A stretch of 64,000 bases of DNA from IDS-8 sp964607425 (GTDB taxonomy: Bacteria > Pseudomonadota > Gammaproteobacteria > Steroidobacterales > Woeseiaceae): contig CAZSKQ010000006.1 in NCBI GenBank assembly GCA_964607425.1, positions 1 to 64,000 of the forward strand. The letters are read 5' to 3'. The notes beneath the pieces are model-generated. The model did not search any database. It was not told the origin of the DNA and saw nothing but the letters and a program-made list of their open reading frames with translations. The translations under genes and the position numbers were made by a program. This document shows, piece by piece, positions 14,284 to 21,851 of this stretch (positions are counted from its first letter, which is position 1; every line of letters starts with the position of its first letter).

Positions 14284-15092
14284 GCGGTAACTTTGCGGAT
14301 CACGTAGCCGCCGGATTTCTCGTCCAGCTCGAGCTGCAGCAGATTGCGCTCCTGCGCTTCCTCCAGCAGCTCGCTGAACGAGCGGAACCCCCAGGAGGAT
14401 TCATTGAAGCCCGGGCGGCGGCGTTTCAGCGCCTGCTTCACCATTGAGCCCCACAGCTTGGTGCTGTCGCCGCGTTCCGCGTAAAGCGCGTCGATCGTCT
14501 CGAGCACCAGCCCGATCGCTTCGGCGGCCGGATCGTCCTTGCCGGCGGCGGCGGCTTTTTTCGAGGCCTTCGATTTGCCTTTACCGCGCGCCGCGCCTCG
14601 ATCCCGGTCGCTGCGGCCTTCCCGTTCCGAAACCAGCTCGTCGTAAAAGATGAACTCGTCGCAATTGCTGATCAGGAGATCGGACGTGGAATTCTTCACT
14701 CCGACACCGATGACCGTCTTCGCGTTCTCGCGCAGCTTGCTGACGAGCGGCGAAAAGTCCGAATCGCCGGAGATGATGACGAACGTGTCGATGTGTTCTT
14801 TCGTGTAACAAAGGTCCAGCGCGTCGACGACCAGGCGGATGTCCGCCGAGTTCTTGCCTGACATCTTGATGTGCGGGATCTCAATCAGTTCGAACGCCGC
14901 TTCGTGCATGGCCGGCTTGAATTCCTTGTAGCGGTCCCAGTCGCAGTAGGCCTTCTTCACCACGATGCTGCCTTTGAGCAACAGGCGCTCGAGCACGGGA
15001 CGGATATCGAAGCGGGCGTAGCGGCTATCGCGCACGCCGAGCGCGACGTTCTCGAAGTCGCAGAACACCGCAAGGCTGCTTTCGTCGTTCAA
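14280..15092 (-). CDS. NYN-domain nuclease with C-terminal OST-HTH/LOTUS-like domain
   Basis: This 270-residue protein has a PIN-like NYN domain (about 5-150) with acidic residues placed for metal binding: FCDFENVALG, SADIRLVVDAL and IISGDSDFSPL. A charged linker (about 160-195, Lys/Ala-rich) leads to an OST-HTH/LOTUS-like winged-helix segment (about 200-268, LGSMVKQALKRRRPGFNESSWGFRSFSELL). Proteins of this LabA/DUF88 type are predicted RNases guided by the LOTUS domain. It stands alone and its 3' end overlaps a REP element. Confidence 0.87.
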   Translation of the reverse strand: MNDESSLAVFCDFENVALGVRDSRYARFDIRPVLERLLLKGSIVVKKAYCDWDRYKEFKPAMHEAAFELIEIPHIKMSGKNSADIRLVVDALDLCYTKEHIDTFVIISGDSDFSPLVSKLRENAKTVIGVGVKNSTSDLLISNCDEFIFYDELVSEREGRSDRDRGAARGKGKSKASKKAAAAGKDDPAAEAIGLVLETIDALYAERGDSTKLWGSMVKQALKRRRPGFNESSWGFRSFSELLEEAQERNLLQLELDEKSGGYVIRKVTA

Positions 15093-15176
15093 GGGGAGCT
15101 CCGGTCAGTGGGGTTCGCCGCGCATTATCGCCGTTGCGGGGCGGCCCTGCACGGCAATCGGGCGATGGCCCGGCAG

Positions 15177-16586
15177 TCAGTACCCGATCCCGAACTCGAG
15201 GTAGGCTTTGGCGATCTTGTCGAGTGCCAGCACGAAGGCCGCCGTGCGGTAGTCGGGGACGTTCTGTCGCGACTGCCTGATCTCGCGAATCTCGTTCCAC
15301 GCGACGCGCATCGTATCGTCGAGCCCCGAGCGCACCAGGTCGAGCTCCCCGGCGCCCGACTGCAACGGGCTCGCGAGGTGTGCCGGCACCTTGCGCCCGG
15401 TGGCTTCCTCCACGATGGCGATGACCTGGCGGCCGCGGGCCTCCTCCAGCCGGCGATCCAGCCGGCCGAAGCGGATGTGGGAGACGTTCTTGACCCACTC
15501 GAAGTAGGATACGGTCACGCCGCCCGCGTTGACGAAGACGTCGGGGAGGATGGTCTTGCCGCGCTTGTGCAGCACCTGGTCCGCCTCGTACGTGGTCGGG
15601 CCGTTCGCGGCCTCCACGATCAAAGGCGCCTGGATGCGCTCGGCATTGTCAACGGTGAGCTGCCCCTCCAGCGCGGCGGGAATGAGAATGTCGCATTCCA
15701 GCTCCAGCGCCTTCGCGCTGTTTTCGATGAACTCGGCTTCCCCGTAGTTGGCGACCCCGCCGGACCTCGCGAGGAACTCGTGCACGCTCTCGACGTCGAG
15801 GCCCTTCTCCGAATACAACGCGCCATCGCACTCGGCGATCGCAATAATGATCGCGCCATCTTCCTGCAGGAACTTCGCCGCGTGGTACCCCACCTTGCCG
15901 AGCCCCTGGATCACGACGCGCTTGCCTGCCAGCCCGCCGCTCAGGCCAGCCGCCTTGACATCCTCCGGATGCCGGAAAAATTCCTGCAGGGCGTAGTGCA
16001 GGCCGCGGCCGGTTGCCTCGTTGCGCCCGACGATGCCGCCCTGCGAAACGGGCTTGCCGGTGACGCAGGCAATGGCATTGAGATCGTGCGGGAACAGCAT
16101 GCGGTAGGTATCGGCGATCCAGGCCATCTCGCGCGGCCCCGTGCCCACGTCGGGTGCCGGCACGTTTTCGCTGGGGCTGATGTAGCCTTTCTTGGCCATC
16201 TCGTAAGCAAAGCGCTTGGTGATCAGCTTCAGCTCGGATTCCTGGTACTGCGACGGATCGATGACCAGTCCGCCTTTCGAGCCGCCGAACGGCACATCGA
16301 CGATCGCGCACTTGTACGACATCAATGCCGCCAGCGCTTCGATTTCGTCGCGGTTGACGATCGGCGAGTAGCGGATGCCGCCCTTGGCCGGCAACCGGTG
16401 CTCGCTGTGGACCGCACGCCAGCCGGTGAAGACCTGGATTCTGCCCTGTAGCTCCACCGGGAAGTTCACCCGGTAGAGGGAGTTCGTAACCTTGATCTGT
16501 TCGGCCAGCCCACGCGGCAGCTCCATCGCGCCGAAGGCACGATCGACCATGTGATTGAGGCTGGAAAGGAAACCGCTCGTTGGCAT
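15177..16586 (-). CDS. gdhA: glutamate dehydrogenase (Glu/Leu/Phe/Val family)
   Basis: This 469-residue cytoplasmic enzyme has the dimerisation/catalytic N-terminal domain (about 30-190) and a C-terminal Rossmann domain (about 200-430). Conserved features are HRLPAKGGIRYSP and PFGGSKGGL (substrate and catalytic lysines), PAPDVGTG and the nucleotide loop GLGKVG (VVIQGLGKVGYHA). It interconverts glutamate with 2-oxoglutarate and ammonia. The coenzyme preference cannot be read safely. No sigma54 site was found upstream. Confidence 0.94.
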   Translation of the reverse strand: MPTSGFLSSLNHMVDRAFGAMELPRGLAEQIKVTNSLYRVNFPVELQGRIQVFTGWRAVHSEHRLPAKGGIRYSPIVNRDEIEALAALMSYKCAIVDVPFGGSKGGLVIDPSQYQESELKLITKRFAYEMAKKGYISPSENVPAPDVGTGPREMAWIADTYRMLFPHDLNAIACVTGKPVSQGGIVGRNEATGRGLHYALQEFFRHPEDVKAAGLSGGLAGKRVVIQGLGKVGYHAAKFLQEDGAIIIAIAECDGALYSEKGLDVESVHEFLARSGGVANYGEAEFIENSAKALELECDILIPAALEGQLTVDNAERIQAPLIVEAANGPTTYEADQVLHKRGKTILPDVFVNAGGVTVSYFEWVKNVSHIRFGRLDRRLEEARGRQVIAIVEEATGRKVPAHLASPLQSGAGELDLVRSGLDDTMRVAWNEIREIRQSRQNVPDYRTAAFVLALDKIAKAYLEFGIGY

Positions 16587-16710
16587 TCAATGGAGTTCCG
16601 CGCGGGCACTGAACGGCATTGTCCGCGCAACCTGTGCAGCATTCAAACGGCAAACGGAAAACCGGGCGCTGCTTACGGGCGCGTGACCGCAGGTGCTCCG
16701 GCGGGCCGGA

Positions 16711-17511
16711 TCAGGAATTCGTTTGCCCTGCTCCCGGGTCGCGCCGCTGCACGCGGATCCGGTTATGGACGTCCCTGACTCCCCGGCTGGAGTCCGCGAT
16801 ATCCTCCGCGCGGTGCTTCATGTAGCGCTTGGGCACCGTGCCCGACAGGGTCACCTCGCCGTCCGTGACCTCTATATCGATGTCGCGCGCGTCGATTTCG
16901 CCGTCATCGGCGATCTCGTCGCAGACGTCTTCCCGGATGCGCTCGTCGGAGCGGGCATAATTGCGCGGGCCGACACCCCTGAACCCTTCTCCCGGCTCCG
17001 GATAGACCTGGTCCGTGCCGCCGCCCCGCGGCGCGGCCCACGACGGGTTTTCGTACTCGAACCCGGACACACGCCCGGAGTAGCCGGTATAAGGATGGCT
17101 CCGGTGGTAATGCGCTTCCTGCCGGTACTGGCTCTCGGATATGTTGCGGCCGGTCTCGGGGCTCCGGTAGGGGCCTGACTGGCGCTCCGACCAGCTATCG
17201 CGGTCGCGTTCCGGCACCTGTCCGGAGAAGTCGGACCGATAGCTCTGCGGCCACTCGTTACCGTAACCCGCGTCGTCACGCCGCCCCGACACACGGTAAC
17301 GGCCGCGCTCGTCCTGCACGAATTCGCGCGCCCCGGGCCCTTCGTCCGTGTCGTCGCGGCGCTCATCCTCCCGGGGCATGCGCTGCGGGCGTCCGCGCTC
17401 GTCTTCGTCGCCGCGCACGCTCCGGTGCGCGTACTCCGAGGAATAGCGCCCCCCCGGTTCCTGCCGCCAGTCCGGCTGGCGGTCGTGGCGGCCTTGCTGT
17501 TGTCGTGGCAT
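16711..17511 (-). CDS. BON-domain protein with long charged N-terminal region
   Basis: This 266-residue protein has a very hydrophilic, Arg/Asp/Gly/Tyr-rich N-terminal two thirds (1-190) and a C-terminal BON domain (about 192-255, DEIADDGEIDARDIDIEVTDGEVTLSGTVP). BON domains bind phospholipid or other envelope components. There is no signal peptide. The start at 17511 is fixed by GGGAGGTG just upstream. An exact sigma54 promoter sits 36-53 bases upstream and two TGTAAGT repeats lie beyond it. Confidence 0.85.
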   Translation of the reverse strand: MPRQQQGRHDRQPDWRQEPGGRYSSEYAHRSVRGDEDERGRPQRMPREDERRDDTDEGPGAREFVQDERGRYRVSGRRDDAGYGNEWPQSYRSDFSGQVPERDRDSWSERQSGPYRSPETGRNISESQYRQEAHYHRSHPYTGYSGRVSGFEYENPSWAAPRGGGTDQVYPEPGEGFRGVGPRNYARSDERIREDVCDEIADDGEIDARDIDIEVTDGEVTLSGTVPKRYMKHRAEDIADSSRGVRDVHNRIRVQRRDPGAGQTNS

Positions 17512-17546
17512 CTGGTCACCTCCCGTGCGATTGCACCCCAGGATCG

Positions 17547-17564
17547 CAGCAACATCCGTGCCAG
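17547..17564 (-). promoter_or_regulatory. sigma54 promoter of the BON-domain gene
   Basis: On the minus strand it reads CTGGCACGGATGTTGCTG, exact TGGCAC-N5-TTGC with GG-N10-GC spacing. Confidence 0.85.
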
Positions 17565-17633
17565 TGGCTGCTATCGGGGGAAGGGGCTCAGCGCGCCGCG
17601 GATGGACCGGCAACCACTGCCGGACGCCACCTT

Positions 17634-17662
17634 TGTAAGTCGCGCCGGACAGCGTGTAAGTT
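17634..17662. repeat. two direct TGTAAGT repeats 21 bp apart
   Basis: TGTAAGT at 17634 and TGTAAGTT at 17655 lie on the same face of the helix (21 bp, two turns) 70-100 bp upstream of the sigma54 promoter at 17547-17564. They may be activator half-sites. They are also just upstream of the divergent outer-membrane protein gene. Confidence 0.45.
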
Positions 17663-17668
17663 CAAGGC

Positions 17669-18565
17669 ATGGGACGTGTTCTGGCTGTTCATTCCCGGAC
17701 CGGCCATGGCGCCGGCATTCTTGCACTCGCGCTGCTCGCCGGGGCGCCGGTGCAAGCGGAAGTCTCGGTCTGCGGCGATCCGGCAGCCGCTTCCTATGTC
17801 GCCGGCGCGTTTGCTCGCCATGATCGCTCAGCGCTGCGCGAACATGCCGGCGCAACCGAGCAGGAAAACCAGGATCTCGACTTGCTGATCGCGAGCCCGT
17901 CGCGGCCGCTTTCCTACGGCTTCGGGCATCGCTACGTCATTTTCGATTTCACCGGTATCGAGCCACAGACCAACGGCCACCTGCACAGCTCGTTCGTACC
18001 GCTGCACTGGCAGCGAAACAACCTGCGGCTCAGCGCGGCGGCCGCGTTGTCGGCGTCATCGAACGTCCTGGGTCATCCGCGGGAATACGAAACCGGGGCA
18101 CTGCAACTGCTGTTTGCCGTCGTTGCACAAAAGGAGATCGGCAGGCAGCTGGCAATCCGTTACGGTCTCTGCGGCGACCATCGATTCGGCGACTACCGGA
18201 TCTACCCGGCCGCCGGCATCGAGTGGCGGCCGCACCCGGACTGGGCACTGGAATTGGGGTTTCCGCGAACGCGCATCGCGTACACGGTTACGAGCGCCCT
18301 CGAAACGTCCGTGCAGGTCGCCCCGGACGGCAACGAATGGCTCGTCAAGAACCGGGACTTCTCCGCGGAATCGGAGCTGCTGTACGAGGCGGTCGCGCTG
18401 GAATGGATCACGGCCTGGCAGCCCGGTACCCGGCTCACCCTCGCCGTAAGCCTCGGCCGCCAGCTGCGCAACCGCTATGAAATGACCCTCGCGAGCGGCG
18501 AGCGCGTCGCCGTGTCCGGACAGCCGGCGGATCGCGTGGGCATCGAGTTACGGTGGCGCTTCTGA
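17669..18565 (+). CDS. outer-membrane beta-barrel protein (DUF6268-like)
   Basis: This 298-residue protein has a signal peptide (cleavage after VQA, about residue 30) and many alternating beta strands (for example LRLSAAAALSASSNVLG, LEWITAWQPGTRLTLAVSLG). It ends in Trp-Arg-Phe, the C-terminal Phe typical of outer-membrane barrels recognised by BamA. The overall pattern matches the DUF6268 family, whose role is unknown. It is divergent from the BON gene. Confidence 0.72.
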   Translation: MGRVLAVHSRTGHGAGILALALLAGAPVQAEVSVCGDPAAASYVAGAFARHDRSALREHAGATEQENQDLDLLIASPSRPLSYGFGHRYVIFDFTGIEPQTNGHLHSSFVPLHWQRNNLRLSAAAALSASSNVLGHPREYETGALQLLFAVVAQKEIGRQLAIRYGLCGDHRFGDYRIYPAAGIEWRPHPDWALELGFPRTRIAYTVTSALETSVQVAPDGNEWLVKNRDFSAESELLYEAVALEWITAWQPGTRLTLAVSLGRQLRNRYEMTLASGERVAVSGQPADRVGIELRWRF

Positions 18566-18592
18566 TCGCTTCTGGAGTTTCTCCAGCGCGCA

Positions 18593-18796
18593 TCAATCCT
18601 TGACGATGAAAGTCACCTTCATGGTGACGCGGTATTCTTCGATGCTGCCGCCCGAGACCTTCACCTTCTGCTCGCTCACCCACGCCTCCTGCGCGCCCTC
18701 GATAGTGCGTGAAAAGCGATCAAGGCCCTGGGCAATCGCATCTTCGAAGCTCTTGGTCGAAGAGGCGCTTATCTCGGATACTTTGGCAACGCTCAT
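18593..18796 (-). CDS. dodecin
   Basis: This 67-residue protein matches dodecin along its whole length: MSVAKVSEISASSTKSFEDAI, then FSRTIEGAQEAWVSEQKVKV and VTMKVTFIV. Dodecins form dodecamers that bind flavin (often FMN or riboflavin) in the cytoplasm. The flavin-stacking Trp is in EAWVSEQ. The ATG at 18796 is preferred over 18814 because the family starts there. A TATGCT -10-like box lies upstream. Confidence 0.93.
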   Translation of the reverse strand: MSVAKVSEISASSTKSFEDAIAQGLDRFSRTIEGAQEAWVSEQKVKVSGGSIEEYRVTMKVTFIVKD

Positions 18797-18912
18797 GGTC
18801 ATCTCCTGCGGCATCCCGGCCGCTCAAGCGATGCACCCTCCCCAGCTTTCACTAGCATAGACGAGTTCGACGGCGTGAAACGCCAAAGATGTTCGACGCC
18901 CCCGGGCCCCTG

Positions 18913-19452
18913 TCAGGCCTTCGCCGCCCAGGCGCTGCACCAGCCGTCGGCATTCACCTGCTTGCCGGGGAAGATCGTGCAGGGCGCCCACTGCTGTTCC
19001 GGCGGCCCCTGGTAATGCACGCAGTTCTTGCAGAATTCGTTTACGCTGCTCGCGTCACCGCGGCTGGGGAACTGCTCCAGGTTGACGTCGCCGGCGTCGT
19101 GCTTGTAGCCGAGCGCCTGCGCCATGGCATCGCTCTCCTCCAGCTTCGGCAGGTCGGCGGGCGGCGGTGACGAGGGATCCTGTCCGCTCGCTCCTCCCGG
19201 TGCGGGTTGCCGGCCCGCCTGCCCGGGCGCCCGGCCGCCAACCTGGTCCGGTCGCTGGCCCAGTTCGCTGGCCGCCTGGCCGGGTGGGACAGGATCATCG
19301 GTGCCCTGCTCGCGCGGGTCGTTGTCCGAGGTGGGCGGCGGCTCGGCCTCCTCGGGCGCGCAACCGACAAGCGGCAGCGATAGCGCGGCACCGCCGATGG
19401 CAAACAGGAACGTCCGGCGCGATCCGCGCTGCCATTCGTCCAACTCTTTCAT
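18913..19452 (-). CDS. high-potential iron-sulfur protein with Tat/lipoprotein signal and long linker
   Basis: This 179-residue protein has a twin-arginine leader (RGSRRTFLFAIGG) ending in a possible lipobox LVGC, then a Pro/Gly/Gln-rich linker of about 75 residues. A C-terminal HiPIP domain (about 120-175) carries the four [4Fe-4S] ligands in a CxxC-x13-C-x13-C pattern (FCKNCVHY, APCTIF, GWCSAW). HiPIPs carry electrons in the periplasm, often to cytochrome oxidases or reaction centres. The linker makes this protein about twice the usual size. A weaker sigma54 promoter lies upstream. Confidence 0.9.
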   Translation of the reverse strand: MKELDEWQRGSRRTFLFAIGGAALSLPLVGCAPEEAEPPPTSDNDPREQGTDDPVPPGQAASELGQRPDQVGGRAPGQAGRQPAPGGASGQDPSSPPPADLPKLEESDAMAQALGYKHDAGDVNLEQFPSRGDASSVNEFCKNCVHYQGPPEQQWAPCTIFPGKQVNADGWCSAWAAKA

Positions 19453-19497
19453 CTCCGCCTCCGGTTACTCTCGCCGGACTCGTCCGGTGCAATATCC

Positions 19498-19514
19498 GTA
19501 CCGGGCGCCGGAAG
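19498..19514 (-). promoter_or_regulatory. probable sigma54 promoter of the HiPIP gene
   Basis: On the minus strand it reads CCGGTACGGATATTGCA. GG and GC are 10 bases apart and TTGCA is exact, but the -24 element has two mismatches to TGGCAC. A TGTAA-AAC-TTACA palindrome is 53 bp further upstream. Confidence 0.5.
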
Positions 19515-19566
19515 CCGCGACAGAGGCCCGATACGGCGCACGCGAGGCATCCAGCCTCCTTCACGT

Positions 19567-19579
19567 TGTAAAACTTACA
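19567..19579. repeat. palindrome TGTAA-N3-TTACA
   Basis: A perfect 5+5 palindrome lies about 55-80 bp upstream of the putative sigma54 promoter of the HiPIP gene. It shares the TGTAA half-site found at other RpoN promoters in the window. Confidence 0.45.
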
Positions 19580-19636
19580 GCAGCAGCCGGAATTTTCGGG
19601 ACCGACCGGTTCGCGCGTCGAGCCCGACGCTTCCCG

Positions 19637-20347
19637 CTACTTCGCGCCGGACACGCCCTCCGCGGCAGCCGCCGCGCCGCTCTCCCGCGCCACCAGCCAG
19701 TTCAGGAGCGCTATCAGTTCTTCCTCGCCACCCGCTGCTTCGATGTAGGTCCGGTATTTCCCGTTGACCACGAAGGATGGCGTACGATCGACGTGGCAAT
19801 CCTTGATCCACTGGTCGGCGCGCTTCATGTCCAGCGCAACGGAGAACGATTTCGCCGCCGACAGGAACTCCTCTGCCGTGACATCGGTAACCCGGGCATA
19901 GAATGCCGCGACATCGGCAATGTCCGGCGGCGGGTCTTTGGGCCGGCGACTTTGCCTGTCCATGACGGCCAGCTCGCCGTTTTTCCAGATGGCATCGAAC
20001 ATCGCGACGTGCGTCTGCTCGTCGATGTTCAGTACCTTCGCGGCGTAATAGGCGCGCTGGAAAAGCGGCCACTGCTCCGCGGGAACGAAGGAAGCCGGCA
20101 CGTACGTCAACTCGGCCTGGGGCGGCAGGCTGGCCGCGATCTCCTCGACCAGCGGCAGGTAATAGTCGCAGGCCGGACAGCCGTACGAAAATGCCTCCGT
20201 GACCTCCACCTTGCCCTCGCCGACGGTCGTCGGCTGTGCCGGCACAACGCGGAAGTAGTGCCGACCCTCCGTCCACTCCGGCGTGGCGCCCGACGCCTGC
20301 GCGCCGGCCAGCACCAGCGCGGCCATTATCACGGCATAGCTCCGCAT
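19637..20347 (-). CDS. dsbA: thiol:disulfide interchange protein DsbA
   Basis: This 236-residue periplasmic thioredoxin-fold oxidase has a signal peptide (cleavage near GAQASG, about residue 20) and the active site Cys57-Pro-Ala-Cys60 (FSYGCPACDYY). An alpha-helical insert precedes the cis-Pro loop (VDRTPSFVVNGKY). DsbA introduces disulfides into exported proteins and is reoxidised by DsbB. The CPAC dipeptide differs from the CPHC of E. coli. The start at 20347 begins the signal peptide; a longer frame is unlikely. Confidence 0.93.
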   Translation of the reverse strand: MRSYAVIMAALVLAGAQASGATPEWTEGRHYFRVVPAQPTTVGEGKVEVTEAFSYGCPACDYYLPLVEEIAASLPPQAELTYVPASFVPAEQWPLFQRAYYAAKVLNIDEQTHVAMFDAIWKNGELAVMDRQSRRPKDPPPDIADVAAFYARVTDVTAEEFLSAAKSFSVALDMKRADQWIKDCHVDRTPSFVVNGKYRTYIEAAGGEEELIALLNWLVARESGAAAAAEGVSGAK

Positions 20348-20419
20348 GACTCCCCTCCCCCCGGACAAAGAATCCGGTGCGCAGGATAGCACCGGAAGCC
20401 CTGGGGTATCGAACGCTCG

Positions 20420-20980
20420 TCAGCCTCCGAAGAACTCGTGCTGGACTACGATTTTTGCCGCCAGCCCGATCAGGACGATGCCGCCCACCATCTGCGCCCG
20501 CGGACCGATAGCGTCGCCCGCCACCTTGCCCACGAAGACCCCGCCGGCCGCGAACAGGAAGCCGGTCGCTCCCAGCACGGCGCAGGCGACGGCAATGCTG
20601 TACTGCAGCCCGGCGAGCGTAGCGCCTGCCGCGGCGGCATCGATGCTGGTCGCGATCGCGACGACAAAAAGCGACGCGCCGCCGTTCGATTCGCCGCTCT
20701 CGCCGCCCAGGCGCCTGCCCAGGTACCCTTCCTTCAACATATGCAACCCGATCAGGAGCAACAGCACGAACGCCACCCAGTGGTCCACATCACGGAAGGC
20801 GCTGATAACGGCGGCGCTCAAGCTCCAGCCGAGGAGCGGCATCAATCCCTGGGCGGCGCCAAGCGCAAGGCCGACGGAGAGCGCGGTGCGAACCGTTCCG
20901 GAATTGACGCTCACGCCGCGGCTGAGCGCGACGGCCAGAACATCCATTGAAAGCGCAAGCGCCAGCAGTAGTAAGGACAT
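20420..20980 (-). CDS. mntP: manganese efflux pump MntP
   Basis: This 186-residue membrane protein has six hydrophobic segments and two internally repeated halves with the MntP signatures ALSMDVLAVALSRG and ATSIDAAAAGATLAG, each carrying the metal-site Asp. MntP exports Mn2+ across the inner membrane. The start at 20980 (MSLLLLALALSMD) aligns with the family. The frame extends to 21031 without clear homology. An inverted repeat at 21021-21050 lies upstream. Confidence 0.9.
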   Translation of the reverse strand: MSLLLLALALSMDVLAVALSRGVSVNSGTVRTALSVGLALGAAQGLMPLLGWSLSAAVISAFRDVDHWVAFVLLLLIGLHMLKEGYLGRRLGGESGESNGGASLFVVAIATSIDAAAAGATLAGLQYSIAVACAVLGATGFLFAAGGVFVGKVAGDAIGPRAQMVGGIVLIGLAAKIVVQHEFFGG

Positions 20981-21020
20981 GGAATGCCAGGCGCCCGGCG
21001 CAAAGTTGCCGCAGGGCGAC

Positions 21021-21050
21021 GTATGGTTCATAAACGACGGCGAACCATAC
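21021..21050. repeat. inverted repeat upstream of mntP
   Basis: A perfect 9-bp inverted repeat (GTATGGTTC and GAACCATAC, 12-base spacer) lies 41-70 bases upstream of the mntP start. It could be an operator or a leader hairpin. It does not show the yybP-ykoY manganese riboswitch consensus that I can recognise. Confidence 0.4.
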
Positions 21051-21098
21051 CAGACGTTTCGCGGCTCGCGGAACGGCGGTTAGCCCGGGGAGGACACC

Positions 21099-21851
21099 GT
21101 GTCTATTGCGCAGCGCATCATCCGGCCCTTCGCGGCCGGTTTCGAGTGGCTGGGGCTGCACGAGCTGCCGGCACTGCTGGCCGTCGTCGTGCTGTCCGGC
21201 GGGGTCTGGGCTTTCATCGAGGTGGCGGACGAGGTCGTCGAGCACGAGTCCCGCCGCGTCGATCACGCGCTGTTGCTCGCCTTGCGCAGCGCCGCCGATC
21301 CCGGCGATCCGCTGGGCCCGCCCTGGATCGAGGAGATGGCGCGCGACTTCACGGCGCTGGGCGGAACCGGCGTGCTGGCGCTGGTGACGATCGCCACGGT
21401 CGGCTACCTGCTGCTCGCCGGCCGCGGGCGCACCGCGCTGCTCACGGTGACGGCGGTCGCTGGCGGACTCCTCCTCAGCACCTTGCTCAAGGCGGGCTTC
21501 GATCGCGCGCGGCCGGACCTGGTGCCCCACGAATCGGTGGTGTACACCGCGAGCTTCCCCAGCGGGCACTCCATGATGGCCGCGGTTACTTACCTGACGC
21601 TCGCCGCCATCCTGACGCGCGTGCTCGCGACCCCGTTACTGAAAGCCTGGGCCTTGCTGGTCGCCGCTTTCATCACCCTGCTGGTAGGCGTGAGCCGCGT
21701 GTACCTGGGCGTGCACTGGCCCACGGACGTGCTCGGCGGCTGGGCCGCCGGTGCCGCCTGGGCCGCCATGTGCTGGCTCGCGGCGCGGCAGCTCCAACGC
21801 CGGCAGCTCGTCGAGCCGCGGGAAAAAGACGGGCGGCCGCTTCAGGCCTGA
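21099..21851 (+). CDS. PAP2-family phosphatase
   Basis: This 250-residue membrane protein carries the three PAP2 motifs: KAGFDRARPD, PSGHSMM and SRVYLGVHWPTDV. They surround several transmembrane helices, as in lipid phosphatases of the PgpB/undecaprenyl-pyrophosphate phosphatase type. The substrate cannot be told. A GTG start at 21099 is set by a strong GGGGAGGA ribosome site. The 3' end overlaps the convergent MFS gene by 10 bases. Confidence 0.92.
   Translation: MSIAQRIIRPFAAGFEWLGLHELPALLAVVVLSGGVWAFIEVADEVVEHESRRVDHALLLALRSAADPGDPLGPPWIEEMARDFTALGGTGVLALVTIATVGYLLLAGRGRTALLTVTAVAGGLLLSTLLKAGFDRARPDLVPHESVVYTASFPSGHSMMAAVTYLTLAAILTRVLATPLLKAWALLVAAFITLLVGVSRVYLGVHWPTDVLGGWAAGAAWAAMCWLAARQLQRRQLVEPREKDGRPLQA

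Noticed and set aside
20990..21098. Mn riboswitch (yybP-ykoY) upstream of mntP
   Set aside because: The conserved loop sequences of that class are not recognisable. Only a simple inverted repeat is present.
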